A stretch of 64,000 nt of DNA from JAVJSD01 sp040219575 (GCA_040219575.1 JAVJSD010000097.1:1-64000), one strand, 5' to 3'; numbered from the stretch's first letter, positions 56,142 to 63,942 are shown. The notes: generated from the letters alone by a model not told the origin. Numbers and translations: made by a program.

Positions 56142-56246
56142 GTCGGAAGACTAGATAAAGAGCAAGCTGGCCGCGCCAGTGGGTTCGTTCATCAGTAAGC
56201 CGACGTGCTGGAATGCCCCGAGGTATTCCAGCACGTCGGCTTTTTT
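56142..56246 (+). ncRNA. Riboswitch-like leader RNA with intrinsic terminator, copy A
   Basis: Basal stem P1: GTCGG (56142-56146) with CCGAC (56200-56204). After 13 bases (A-AGACTAGATAAA), P2 is GAGC (56160-56163) with GTTC (56183-56186), then a 3-by-3 internal loop and P3 CTGGC (56167-56171) with GCCAG (56175-56179) closing CGC. A 12-base segment GTTCATCAGTAA leads to a perfect 16-bp terminator stem (56199-56214 with 56225-56240) and six T. The P1 3' strand is also the terminator 5' strand, so the two structures exclude each other. Because the upstream neighbour runs the other way, the element belongs to the activator's leader. Confidence 0.75.
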
Positions 56247-56316
56247 CGTGCGCTTGGAGATTCCTCGGCTGTGCCGGACTCGCACCCAAGTTTGTCTCGA
56301 ACTACGGAATCATATC

Positions 56317-57393
56317 ATGGACTTGGGAAACTTCCTCGATCCTGCGGTTGCCGCCGAACTCGGCGGCGTCCAGACCCAGTCGCCGCGGATGCACGAGGTG
56401 TTCCGGCAGGTCGTTCAGGCGGCCCGGGGCGATAGCACCGTGCTGGTCGTCGGCGAATCGGGTTCCGGCAAGGAACTGGTCGCCCGGGCCATCCACCGGA
56501 ACAGTTCGCGGCGCCGCAAGACGTTGATCACCATGAACATGGCGGCAGTGCCAAATTCGCTGATGGAAAGCGAGATGTTCGGCAGCGCCAAGGGCGCTTT
56601 CACCGGCGCCACGACGGACCGCGTCGGCCGGTTCGAGGCGGCACACGGCGGAACGCTGTTCATCGACGAGATTGGAGATCTTGACATCCACTCGCAGGCC
56701 AAGCTCCTGCGAACCCTGGAGAACGGCCGGGTCACCCCCGTGGGCAGCAATACGGAACGCCTGATCGACGTGCGCGTGGTTACGGCGACGCACCGCAACC
56801 TCGAAAAGATGTGCCGAGAAGGGACATTTCGCAGCGACTTTTACTTCCGTCTCAACGTCGTGCGGATCGTCATTCCGCCCCTGCGCGAGCGGCCGGAAGA
56901 TATTGAACTTTTGGTCGAATACTTTCTCGAAGAATTCAGTCTCGCCTACGGCATGCCGCGCCCCCAATTGGACGACGAGCTGCGCAGGTTCCTCATGCGG
57001 CATCGCTGGCCTGGAAACGTAAGGCAGCTTCGCAACTGCGTGGAAAGCATGGTCGTGTTGTCCGACACCGACCGGCTGACGAAGGACGACCTGCCGCAGA
57101 CGCTCGTCGACAACGTCACCTGTCGGAGATGCGAGGCGCCTCGCGGAGCGACGCTGGCCGAAGTGAAGCGAACCGCCATCGTTGAGGCGCTCGACCGTCA
57201 TGGAGGAAGTGTCTCGCGGGCCGCCGAACAATTGGGGATCTCGATACGCACCGTGCAACGCAGGATCAAAGACTATTCTGGACAATCTCCCTTGCATGCC
57301 TTCGCAGGATCCGAGTTCACGGCCAACGGCCAACCGGTGCAGTTGACGCCGCGGACAAAGTCCGCAAGTCTCGGTCGGCGACGGGCAAGTTGA
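56317..57393 (+). CDS. Sigma54-dependent transcriptional activator (NtrC-like AAA+, no receiver)
   Basis: A 358-residue enhancer-binding protein. After a short N-terminus, residues about 24-245 form an AAA+ domain: Walker A GESGSGKE, the sigma54-contact loop GAFTGA, Walker B GGTLFIDEIGDL, the Arg-finger region and RHRWPGNVRQLRN. Residues about 282-325 are a Fis-type HTH (AIVEALDRHGGSVSRAAEQLGISIRTVQRRI). It lacks a receiver or sensory domain, so control may come through its leader RNA. A sigma54-type promoter lies 150 bases behind the gene in front of the BON gene, its likely target. Confidence 0.92.
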   Translation: MDLGNFLDPAVAAELGGVQTQSPRMHEVFRQVVQAARGDSTVLVVGESGSGKELVARAIHRNSSRRRKTLITMNMAAVPNSLMESEMFGSAKGAFTGATTDRVGRFEAAHGGTLFIDEIGDLDIHSQAKLLRTLENGRVTPVGSNTERLIDVRVVTATHRNLEKMCREGTFRSDFYFRLNVVRIVIPPLRERPEDIELLVEYFLEEFSLAYGMPRPQLDDELRRFLMRHRWPGNVRQLRNCVESMVVLSDTDRLTKDDLPQTLVDNVTCRRCEAPRGATLAEVKRTAIVEALDRHGGSVSRAAEQLGISIRTVQRRIKDYSGQSPLHAFAGSEFTANGQPVQLTPRTKSASLGRRRAS

Positions 57394-57542
57394 CATGAAT
57401 CGAGCCGCGATGAACCGGCAGGGAGGGAAGTGGACCAGCGGCGGACTGACAACGCACACGCCTTGTGCGGTTTCACACGCCCGTGACTACGGCGATGACG
57501 GAAAAGCCAGCAATCGTGACGACACGCTGAAAACGATTCTTT

Positions 57543-57558
57543 CGGCACAAATCTTGCA
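57543..57558 (+). promoter_or_regulatory. Sigma54 (-24/-12) promoter
   Basis: CGGCACAAATCTTGCA: GG at 57544-57545 and GC at 57556-57557 with the required ten-base spacing, matching GGCAC-N5-TTGCA. Transcription would start near 57569, 15 bases before the BON gene ATG. A sigma54 activator is encoded immediately upstream. Confidence 0.78.
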
Positions 57559-57583
57559 CTTCTCACGCTCGGAGAGCCACACG

Positions 57584-57913
57584 ATGAAAACAGCCGTAGA
57601 CGCGCAAGCTACCGCGGCCCCGACAGATCTTGACTTGGCGAGAAGAGTCCACCTCTTCCTGACCGCGAATCGCCGAGGCTTTCACGACGTCAATGTCCGG
57701 GCTCAATCCGGGACCGTCCGGCTTTCCGGGCCGGTGAGTTCGTTCTTCCTGCGGCAAATGGCCTTCATGCTGGCGAAGAAAGTGGTTGGCGTTCATCTGG
57801 TCATCGACGATTTGGACGTTGATCCACTGGAGACGGCCCCCTCGCGGACGAAGGAAAGCACGCCGGGCGACGCGCAGGGCGTCGACGAATACATCCCCAC
57901 CGATTGGCAGTAG
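57584..57913 (+). CDS. BON-domain protein
   Basis: A 109-residue protein with one BON domain (residues about 18-75: LARRVHLFLTANRRGFHDVNVRAQSGTVRLSG, then KKVVGVHLVIDDLDV), a phospholipid-associated fold found in OsmY-like stress proteins. No signal peptide, so the location is unclear. GGAGAG lies seven bases before the ATG. The gene follows a sigma54 promoter and begins the run of small stress genes. Confidence 0.83.
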   Translation: MKTAVDAQATAAPTDLDLARRVHLFLTANRRGFHDVNVRAQSGTVRLSGPVSSFFLRQMAFMLAKKVVGVHLVIDDLDVDPLETAPSRTKESTPGDAQGVDEYIPTDWQ

Positions 57914-57923
57914 GAGAAGTGAA

Positions 57924-58097
57924 ATGCTCGGCACCATCCTGATTATCCTGCTGATTCTAATCCTGCTGGGAGCAGTGGGTACGTTGCCCACCTGGCCGCA
58001 CAGTCGAAGCTGGGGCTATTACCCGAGCGGCGGTATGGGATGCCTTGGCACCATCCTGGTCGTCGTACTCATCCTGTGGTTGCTTGGCCGCATCTGA
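57924..58097 (+). CDS. DUF3309 small membrane peptide, copy 1
   Basis: A 57-residue peptide with two hydrophobic stretches joined by HSRSWGYYPSGG: TILIILLILILLGAV and TILVVVLILWLLGRI. The family DUF3309 is common in stress clusters and has no known function. AGGAG precedes the ATG by seven bases, eleven bases after the BON stop. A shorter paralogue is at 61573-61728. Confidence 0.88.
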   Translation: MLGTILIILLILILLGAVGTLPTWPHSRSWGYYPSGGMGCLGTILVVVLILWLLGRI

Positions 58098-58125
58098 CTA
58101 CCGCCGACGATAAGGAGCTTTGCTC

Positions 58126-58569
58126 ATGTTTCGATTTGTTTGGTTCTTCCTGCTGGCAGGTTTACTCGCGCTCAGCGGGTGCGAGCAACAGCCCGCGGAT
58201 CCGACGCCCGGCACGGTTACGCCCGAAGACGTACGCCGCGACGCCGGCCAGGGGGTCGACACGGCCGCCGCATACTCCCAGCAGGCCAAGGAAGAATTCC
58301 AGAGGAAACACGCCGCCCGGCTCAAGCAGTTGGACGCCGAAATCGCCAAGCTTCGCGAGAAAGGGGGAGAATTGAAAGACGAGGCCAAGGCCGAATGGGA
58401 GCAGAGGATGGGCGAGTTGGAGGCAAAACGAGAGGCTGCCGGCGCCAAACTGAAGGAGGTCGGTCAGTCGAGCGCCGAGGCCTGGAAGGATCTACAGGAG
58501 GGAGCCCAATCGGCTTGGGACGATTTGGACAAAGCCTTCCAAGAGGCGTCACGCGAATTCGATCGATAA
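58126..58569 (+). CDS. Coiled-coil lipoprotein
   Basis: A 147-residue lipoprotein: signal segment with lipobox LSGC (Cys about residue 19), a short Pro/Thr linker, then a long charged coiled coil (about residues 50-145) rich in KLREKGGELKDEAK-like heptads, ending in AWDDLDKAFQEASREFDR. AAGGAG lies eight bases before the ATG at 58126. Similar planctomycete and proteobacterial lipoproteins may tie the membrane to other envelope layers, but this is inferred. Confidence 0.82.
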   Translation: MFRFVWFFLLAGLLALSGCEQQPADPTPGTVTPEDVRRDAGQGVDTAAAYSQQAKEEFQRKHAARLKQLDAEIAKLREKGGELKDEAKAEWEQRMGELEAKREAAGAKLKEVGQSSAEAWKDLQEGAQSAWDDLDKAFQEASREFDR

Positions 58570-58580
58570 AGGCAGCCAAC

Positions 58581-58742
58581 ATGAACAAGGTATTACTGAT
58601 CATCATCGCCGTTGTGTTGCCGCCGCTGGCGGTCGGCCTGAAGGACGGCATCGGTTTTCATTTGTTTCTCAACATCGTTCTGACGCTGCTGTTTTACGTA
58701 CCTGGCTTGCTTCACGCGCTGTGGGTGGTGCTGAAGGACTGA
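58581..58742 (+). CDS. YqaE/Pmp3-family membrane peptide
   Basis: A 53-residue peptide with two membrane helices: VLLIIIAVVLPPLAVGLKDG and FHLFLNIVLTLLFYVPGLLHALWVV. This is the Pmp3/YqaE pattern (PPLAV...GxxxHALWVV). Family members are induced by salt and cold and affect membrane potential in yeast and plants. Twelve bases after the lipoprotein gene. Confidence 0.9.
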   Translation: MNKVLLIIIAVVLPPLAVGLKDGIGFHLFLNIVLTLLFYVPGLLHALWVVLKD

Positions 58743-58784
58743 AGCGCCGGCGCGACGCGTTTTATCAACCAAGGGAGTTGTGCA

Positions 58785-59105
58785 ATGCAAGCGACCATCG
58801 AGTTGCCGAAAGCGTTTTCCGTAAGCGACGACTGTGAACTGCCGATCATCCAAGACCTGATGGAGCGGCTGAATCCAAAGCTTTTGGTCATTCAAGTCGC
58901 GACGGGCGTCCACGTCAGCGGCGGCTCCACGGTCAATTGGGGGCTGGTTTACCTGGAAGGTCAGCCGCTACTGGAACAGGAGGTGCAGGCCGCGCTTCAG
59001 GAGGCGGGGCTCGATCTTCAACACAACGCGGAGATTCACGCCTCGCAGATGTGGGACAACGATCCGCGGCAGGTCTCGGTAGCGATCAATCCGTCGCACG
59101 CCTGA
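58785..59105 (+). CDS. Conserved-looking small cytosolic protein, function unknown
   Basis: A 106-residue protein with no signal peptide or membrane segment. It shows alternating strands and helices (LNPKLLVIQVATGVHVSGGSTVNWGLVYLEG) and a final SQMWDNDPRQVSVAI. No family recognised. AAGGGAG precedes the ATG. It belongs by spacing to the BON-DUF3309-lipoprotein-Pmp3 run. Confidence 0.65.
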   Translation: MQATIELPKAFSVSDDCELPIIQDLMERLNPKLLVIQVATGVHVSGGSTVNWGLVYLEGQPLLEQEVQAALQEAGLDLQHNAEIHASQMWDNDPRQVSVAINPSHA

Positions 59106-59183
59106 GATGCTCCGCAGCGGGAGGTTTTCGCAAGACAAACCGCCGGAGTAGGATTCGCGCAATGGAAATCTCGCGACGCGCCC

Positions 59184-59211
59184 TTGTGTTTCAGTCAGCG
59201 AACCTTACAAT
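59184..59211 (+). promoter_or_regulatory. Possible sigma70-type promoter of leader B
   Basis: TTGTGT (59184-59189) and TACAAT (59206-59211) with 16-base spacing. A start near 59218 would place the structured leader at 59274 about 55 bases into the mRNA. Confidence 0.45.
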
Positions 59212-59273
59212 CAAGTCATTGGCCGAGTCAGAGTGACCAAGTGTTTCGGGCGCGGCCAAGACTCATCACCTTT

Positions 59274-59377
59274 GTCGGATGACCAGTGAAAGAGCAACCT
59301 GCCGTGCCAGGGGGCTCGTTAGAAGGTAAACCGGCGTGGTCGAATGCCTGCGGGCGTTCCGCCACGCCGGTTTTTTT
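59274..59377 (+). ncRNA. Riboswitch-like leader RNA with intrinsic terminator, copy B
   Basis: Same architecture as copy A. P1 GTCGG (59274-59278) with CCGGC (59331-59335), a U-G change that keeps pairing; the 13-base spacer TGACCAGTGAAA follows after A; P2 GAGC (59292-59295) with GCTC (59314-59317); a shorter P3 (CCTG/CAGG). The 12-base segment is GTTAGAAGGTAA. Terminator stem AAACCGGCGTGG (59328-59339) with CCACGCCGGTTT (59362-59373), seven T. It precedes the DUF378 gene by 84 bases. Confidence 0.72.
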
Positions 59378-59461
59378 GTTTCAGGCCGATCGCGCTTCTT
59401 GGGTCGGCGCCTTGCAGCAAGCGGAAGCCTCCCGTGCCAACAACAGCCGGAGGATCGACGA

Positions 59462-59773
59462 ATGAACTTCAAATGGACCAGGTACGTGGACATCCTTGTG
59501 GCGAGCCTGCTCGTTGCGGGGGGACTCAACTGGGGGCTGATCGGCCTGTTCCGCGTTGATCTGGTGGCGGCGATCTGCGGCGGACTGGGCTTTGGCGAAA
59601 CCAGCGTGCTCAGCCGGCTGATTTACAGTTTGATCGGCGTGGCCGCGGGCTATTCCGTCTACCAGGTGGTTTCCTGGAAGGGCCTCGAGCAGCACTGGAG
59701 CTTCCGCCGGAAAGACGCCCCGATGGCGGCCGCGAAGCAACACGCCGGCGCCGCAAACGAGAGCGAAGCATAA
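59462..59773 (+). CDS. DUF378 membrane protein
   Basis: A 103-residue protein with the DUF378 pattern: VDILVASLLVAGGLNWGLIGLFRVDLVAAICGG and SVLSRLIYSLIGVAAGYSVYQ, giving two membrane helices, and a basic C-terminal tail. Function unknown in the family. The ATG at 59462 is preceded by CGGAGGATCGACGA. Its leader contains structured RNA copy B. Confidence 0.9.
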   Translation: MNFKWTRYVDILVASLLVAGGLNWGLIGLFRVDLVAAICGGLGFGETSVLSRLIYSLIGVAAGYSVYQVVSWKGLEQHWSFRRKDAPMAAAKQHAGAANESEA

Positions 59774-59823
59774 ACTCAGCAGAAGGGGGCTGTGAGCTGC
59801 TCCCCTTCCGCAGCAACGAAGTC

Positions 59824-59929
59824 GTCGGACGACTAGATAAAGGGTATCCCGGCTGCGCCGGAAGACCCGTTAACGAGTAAGCCGACGTGGTGGAGCGCCA
59901 GGGTGCGCTGTGCCACGTCGGCTTTTTTT
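59824..59929 (+). ncRNA. Riboswitch-like leader RNA with intrinsic terminator, copy C
   Basis: P1 GTCGG (59824-59828) with CCGAC (59882-59886); 13-base spacer CGACTAGATAAA after A; P2 GGGT (59842-59845) with ACCC (59865-59868); 3-by-3 internal loop; P3 CCGGC (59849-59853) with GCCGG (59857-59861). The 12-base segment is GTTAACGAGTAA. Terminator stem GCCGACGTGG (59881-59890) with CCACGTCGGC (59913-59922), inner AGCGC/GCGCT, seven T. Compared with copy A, P2 and P3 differ at several positions yet remain paired. Confidence 0.75.
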
Positions 59930-59964
59930 GCGCCCCACGTTTCCATTTGAAAAGGAATTGCACG

Positions 59965-60216
59965 ATGAAGACGACCGCGGACAAGGAATACGCACATCTC
60001 GGCGAGACGCGCGGCATGGCGGATCACGATCACGACTTGATCCACGACCTGAGCCGGCGGCTGGACTGCCTCTGGCGATACGACCAATACATCGCCAATG
60101 CCGACGGCCAGCCGGAGTTGCAGAAGTTTTGGCGCGATGCAAAGTCGCAAGAGCAGAAGAGCATCGATCACCTCAAGCAACTGATCAAACAACATATCGA
60201 GGGCGGCTGCTTCTAG
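59965..60216 (+). CDS. Small helical protein, function unknown
   Basis: An 83-residue, mostly helical, His- and Asp-rich protein (MADHDHDLIHDLSRRLDCLWRYDQYIANADG and SQEQKSIDHLKQLIKQHIEGG). It looks like a ferritin-like or four-helix half, without a complete metal motif. AAAGGAAT precedes the ATG at 59965. It lies 35 bases downstream of RNA copy C and before the second MpsC-like gene. Confidence 0.7.
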   Translation: MKTTADKEYAHLGETRGMADHDHDLIHDLSRRLDCLWRYDQYIANADGQPELQKFWRDAKSQEQKSIDHLKQLIKQHIEGGCF

Positions 60217-60246
60217 TCGCCCGGAATGTCCTGGGAGTTCCCGAAC

Positions 60247-60783
60247 ATGAACGGCACGAAACTGACTACCGACGACATCGCCGAACAATTGGCCGTGGTG
60301 GCAAGCAGCCTCCAAGCAAAGCGGACGGGGCACGCCCCCAAGGCCGTGACGGTGGTGCTTAGCGAGGACACGCTCGTCGTCACCTTGCACGAGGCATTGA
60401 CGCCGGCCGAGCGGGAGTTGGCCCGCAGTCCGCAAGGCGCCGCCCAGGTGCAGGAGTTTCACCGTCAGTTGTTCGCCAACTCCACGGAGGAAATGCGACG
60501 GGAGATTCAGCGCATCACCGGTCGCCACGTGCGCGAGGCGATCGCAGAGATCGAAACCGAAACGGGAACCGTCGTGCACGCCTTTACGACCGGCGCCATG
60601 GTGCAAGTGTTTCTGCTCACCCCCGATTCGCCGTCGAACGTGAATCTGGAGGGCGGCGCGCAGGTGGAGGAAGGCGCGGATCGGGACGGCGACACGGAGT
60701 TGGACATCGAAACGGAAGAGCAGGTCGAACGCGCAGAAGACGACGGGCTCCGCATTACGCCCGATCCCGGCCTTTCCGAATGA
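60247..60783 (+). CDS. DUF2294 (MpsC-like) protein, second copy
   Basis: A 178-residue protein whose first 110 residues follow the DUF2294 layout (AVTVVLSEDTLVVTLHEALTPAERELARSPQG, VQEFHRQLF, MRREIQRITGRHV), more diverged than the copy at 55517-55897. The C-terminal 65 residues are an acidic extension (GADRDGDTELDIETEEQVERAEDD). The ATG at 60247 is preferred because GGGAG lies eight bases upstream; ATG at 60226 would add seven residues. Probably co-transcribed with the preceding small gene. Confidence 0.82.
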   Translation: MNGTKLTTDDIAEQLAVVASSLQAKRTGHAPKAVTVVLSEDTLVVTLHEALTPAERELARSPQGAAQVQEFHRQLFANSTEEMRREIQRITGRHVREAIAEIETETGTVVHAFTTGAMVQVFLLTPDSPSNVNLEGGAQVEEGADRDGDTELDIETEEQVERAEDDGLRITPDPGLSE

Positions 60784-60852
60784 CGCACAGCGTCTCGGAA
60801 AGGGCGCAAATGAAAATAACCGCGTCAGCTCTCATGAAACTGGAGGTTCGTC

Positions 60853-61089
60853 ATGCTCGTTCTATCGCGGAAGTGTCAGGAGTCGGTCGTTGTGGGAGGA
60901 AGGGGCGGGATGAATCGCCTGATGAAAGTCACGGTGCTCCAGATTGGGGCCGGCAAGGTGGCGCTCGGCTTCGAGGTCGATGCCGACATCCCCGTGCACC
61001 GTCTGGAAGTCTGGGAGCGGATCCGCGTTCGGGGCGAGATGATTGACCGCGGGAACGGCCCTCCGACGCCGCATCTCGAGTCGGATTGA
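60853..61089 (+). CDS. csrA: CsrA-family RNA-binding regulator
   Basis: A 78-residue carbon-storage regulator that binds GGA-containing hairpins near ribosome sites. MLVLSRKCQESVVVG, VTVLQIGAGKVALGFEV and the RNA-contact segment PVHRLEVWERI are typical. A loop of about six extra residues (GRGGMNRL) is inserted between the first two strands. TGGAGG lies six bases before the ATG. In planctomycetes csrA often stands near flagellar genes; here it sits among stress genes and could act on their GGA-rich leaders. Confidence 0.92.
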   Translation: MLVLSRKCQESVVVGGRGGMNRLMKVTVLQIGAGKVALGFEVDADIPVHRLEVWERIRVRGEMIDRGNGPPTPHLESD

Positions 61090-61193
61090 ACGCACATGCC
61101 TTGGAACGCGCTCGGTCTGTTGGCTCAACGGGTATTTCGCCTCTGAGTGCTGAAGACAACGGCGCTTTCCTTAGATGATTCAAGGAGACAGCG

Positions 61194-61454
61194 ATGGGAA
61201 TTCTGTTCTGGATTTTGTTCGGGCTGATTGCCGGAGTCGTCGCCAAGCTGATCATGCCGGGGAGGGATCCCGGTGGGATCATCGTCACGATCCTGGTTGG
61301 AATCGTAGGGGCGGTTTTGGGCGGGCTCATCAGCACGGCCTTGGGTTTTGGAACCGTCACCGGCTTCGACGTCCGCAGCTTCCTAATCGCCATCGGCGGA
61401 GCCGTGGTCTTACTGGTCGGTTACCGCCTTGTGACGCCCCGACTGCGCGCGTGA
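61194..61454 (+). CDS. YeaQ/GlsB-type transglycosylase-associated membrane protein
   Basis: An 86-residue protein with three membrane helices: ILFWILFGLIAGVVAKLIMPG, the conserved RDPGG link, IIVTILVGIVGAVLGG and LIAIGGAVVLLVGYRLV. This is the standard GlsB/YeaQ/YmgE pattern, a general-stress family. AAGGAG is placed about eight bases before the ATG. Confidence 0.93.
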   Translation: MGILFWILFGLIAGVVAKLIMPGRDPGGIIVTILVGIVGAVLGGLISTALGFGTVTGFDVRSFLIAIGGAVVLLVGYRLVTPRLRA

Positions 61455-61572
61455 CAAGCTTCAAGAACCCGGACGAGCTGCCGCCCGGCGCCGAGCAGGG
61501 CTCGTCGAGAGACAAAGCCGCACGAGCGCGCTTGTCCACATTGTTCGGCGCCTTGATCCAAGGAGATCTGAA

Positions 61573-61728
61573 ATGCTCGGTTTGATTCTGCTGGTGTTGT
61601 TGATTCTCTTGCTGTTGGGCGCCCTGCCCGCCTGGGGCTACAGCCGAAGTTGGGGCTACTTTCCCAGCAGCGGGTTGGGGGTGGTGCTGTTGGTCGTGGT
61701 CGTGCTGTTGGTCTTGGGCCGCATCTGA
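61573..61728 (+). CDS. DUF3309 small membrane peptide, copy 2
   Basis: A 51-residue peptide paralogous to 57924-58097: MLGLILLVLLILLLLGALPAW, SRSWGYFPSSG and a second hydrophobic run ending LVLGRI. AGGAG lies before the ATG. The stop overlaps the start of the ferritin-like gene (TGATG), giving translational coupling. Confidence 0.87.
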   Translation: MLGLILLVLLILLLLGALPAWGYSRSWGYFPSSGLGVVLLVVVVLLVLGRI

Positions 61729-62270
61729 TGAGAATCCCCATGACGAACGGACACATGGAATCCGACGGCGGCGTACACATTACGCGCGAAGACCTGTTGA
61801 AGTTGCTTAACGACGACTTGGCGCGCGAGTACCAGGCTGTGATTTCCCAGGTGGTCTACTCTCAGAAGCTCAAGGGCGCGCAGTACATGAACATCGCCGC
61901 CGAGCTCGAGAAGCACGCTGCCGAGGAGCTTTCACACGCCCTGCTTCTGGCCGGTCAAATCGACTACCTGGGCGGAATGCCGGCGACGCAGCCCGTACCC
62001 GTGAAGACCTCGCCGCTGGCGGAGGACATGCTGCGATTCAACTTGGACGCGGAGACGGAGTCGATCCGGCACTACCGTCAACGCGTGCAGCAATGCGAGG
62101 CGCTCGGCGAATACGCCGTCGCCGACCATCTACGCGGCATCCTGGTGCAAGAACAAGACCACCAGGTCGCGCTGGCCGGCGCCCTGGGTGTGGAGCCGCC
62201 GGACGCGACACCGCATCGGGCGCACCTGGATGAGCATTCACGGATCAACGCGGGGATCGGCCGCGAATAG
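61728..62270 (+). CDS. Ferritin-like di-iron protein (bacterioferritin/Dps-like)
   Basis: A 180-residue four-helix protein with the carboxylate/His metal motif twice: E (LAREYQAVI) with EKHAAEELSHA, and E (DAETESIRHY) with VQEQDHQVAL. This spacing is that of bacterioferritin-type di-iron centres, so iron oxidation or storage under stress is likely. No haem Met can be confirmed. The ATG at 61728 overlaps the DUF3309 stop. Confidence 0.87.
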   Translation: MRIPMTNGHMESDGGVHITREDLLKLLNDDLAREYQAVISQVVYSQKLKGAQYMNIAAELEKHAAEELSHALLLAGQIDYLGGMPATQPVPVKTSPLAEDMLRFNLDAETESIRHYRQRVQQCEALGEYAVADHLRGILVQEQDHQVALAGALGVEPPDATPHRAHLDEHSRINAGIGRE

Positions 62271-62353
62271 TTTCACATCGTGTTTTCCACGAGATCCATC
62301 CATCACCAGCACCGGATGGTTCGGATCTCACTCTTAACTCAAGGAGTGTTCAA

Positions 62354-62857
62354 ATGAAGAGTCTATTCGCAATTGTAGCGCTGATTTCGCTGGTTGCGGC
62401 GGTCGGCTGCAGTAAGAGCGAACCGCAAACCCCGGCCGTAACGGCGAATGCGCCCGACAAACCGCGGCAACCGGCCGATGCGAAGCCGGTCGTCGCCAAG
62501 AAGCCGATCGTCGCAGAGAAGCCGATCGCCGGCGAGGCGGACAAGACGTTCAGCCTGAGCGTCCCCTTCGATTCGATCGAACTCACGCAGGGAGAGCAGC
62601 AGGCGGTGCTGATCGGTATCAACCGCGGCACGGATTTCCGTGAGCGGGTTGCGATCGAAGTGACGGGCCTGCCGGCGGGCGTCACCCTGGAGACGGCGGA
62701 TCCGGTCATCGAACATGGCAGCTCGGACGTGACGCTCATGTTCAAGGCGGCCGCCGATGCTTCCTTGGGGGATTTCACGGTTAAGGTGACGGGCCGCACT
62801 TCGAGCAGCGGCGCCGACTTCACGAAGGAGTTCAAGGTCATCGTCGCCCAGAAATAA
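62354..62857 (+). CDS. Lipoprotein with beta-sandwich domain
   Basis: A 167-residue lipoprotein: lipobox AVGC (Cys19), then a Pro/Ala/Lys linker with VVAKKPIVAEKPIAGE repeats and a beta domain (FSLSVPFDSIELTQGEQQAVLIGINRG, FRERVAIEVTGLPAGVTLE, FTVKVTGR) of Ig or cadherin-like style. CAAGGAG precedes the ATG by seven to eight bases. Function unknown. Confidence 0.8.
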   Translation: MKSLFAIVALISLVAAVGCSKSEPQTPAVTANAPDKPRQPADAKPVVAKKPIVAEKPIAGEADKTFSLSVPFDSIELTQGEQQAVLIGINRGTDFRERVAIEVTGLPAGVTLETADPVIEHGSSDVTLMFKAAADASLGDFTVKVTGRTSSSGADFTKEFKVIVAQK

Positions 62858-63164
62858 TCGAAGCGACACCGGTTCTGTCAGCAAGTTGCTCGTGTGCTCC
62901 CTGGGGGAGTCTGTGGCTCGGCCGATCGATGGATCGCCAGCCTTACAAACCGACACGGAAGCAACCTCCTGCCCCGCAACCGTTTTGCAGTGGTGTTTCG
63001 GAAAGTGTGTCGCTGCGCCACGGCGCGCCGCTCTTGGCGAGCGACGATGGATCGATGCGCAGCGAGGACCCAACCACCGGCCCGAATACTGGCGGTGGAC
63101 CGCAGAGGCGTGGCGCCTTCGCGAACGGTCCGCAAATTTTCAACTCGACGAAAGGTAATGGATT
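62858..63164. other. Intergenic region without a supported gene
   Basis: About 300 bases. Open frames cross it on both strands but none has a good start, domain or codon pattern. It should hold the promoter of the 63165 gene. Confidence 0.45.
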
Positions 63165-63869
63165 ATGAACTACCGCATGTTTTCACGGAGTTCGATGACG
63201 CTGGTGACGGCCGGCCTGCTGACAATCGCTTCGGCGTTTGGGCAAGCTCCAGCGGCGAAAGCCGACGGCCCGGTTGCCAAGGCTGCGCCCGACGACGCGG
63301 CGCTTCCACAATGTTTGAAAGACGTGGCGCTGTCGCAACAGCAGCAGGATCAGGTCATGCAGATCGTCCGCGACTACGATGCGGCCGTCGCGTCGGTGTG
63401 GAAGCAGTTCGGCGACCGCTATCTGGAGACGGTTCGCACCGAAGCCCTGCTGCTGACCGCCATCGAGGACAATCTGACGGAAGCCCAACGCAGTCACGTT
63501 CGCGTTCAGCGCCGCCGGACGGCGCAGCGCGAGAAGTCGCTGGCGGGCACGGACGTCAAGCCGAACCAAGCGGTCACCAAGCCGGACAGCGCGGTCGAGG
63601 AGGTCATCGACATCGTGGGCGTGACGCTCACCGCCGAGCAGGAAGCCGCGGCCGACCGGGTCCAGGAGAAGTATCTGAGCCATCTCCGCTCGCTGAATCG
63701 CGACATTCTCGGCCTTCATACTCGCCTCGTGTCCCTGGAAGCCGACAAGATCGTGGCGCTTGAGAACGTCCTCACCAAAGACCAACTCGAGCAGCTGCGC
63801 GAGATTCGGCAGAACGCCTCGTTCGGACCGAAGGTCGTGCAAAAGGCCGGCCCCACGACCACCAAGTAA
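63165..63869 (+). CDS. Exported LTxxQ-like helical protein
   Basis: A 234-residue exported protein with a signal peptide (MTLVTAGLLTIASAFGQA, residues about 10-27) and a mostly helical mature part. It has LSQQQQDQVMQIVRDYD, LTEAQRSHVRVQ, LTAEQEAAADRVQEKY and LTKDQLEQLREIR, i.e. four LTxxQ-like motifs resembling Spy/CpxP periplasmic chaperones, though longer and spaced as two pairs. A stress-chaperone role is inferred. Confidence 0.72.
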   Translation: MNYRMFSRSSMTLVTAGLLTIASAFGQAPAAKADGPVAKAAPDDAALPQCLKDVALSQQQQDQVMQIVRDYDAAVASVWKQFGDRYLETVRTEALLLTAIEDNLTEAQRSHVRVQRRRTAQREKSLAGTDVKPNQAVTKPDSAVEEVIDIVGVTLTAEQEAAADRVQEKYLSHLRSLNRDILGLHTRLVSLEADKIVALENVLTKDQLEQLREIRQNASFGPKVVQKAGPTTTK

Positions 63870-63942
63870 CCATAACACCCGAGAACCGCGGCACGGGGCA
63901 GGCTCTTCACCGCCGCTGGAACTCATTCGAAAGGAACCTCTC

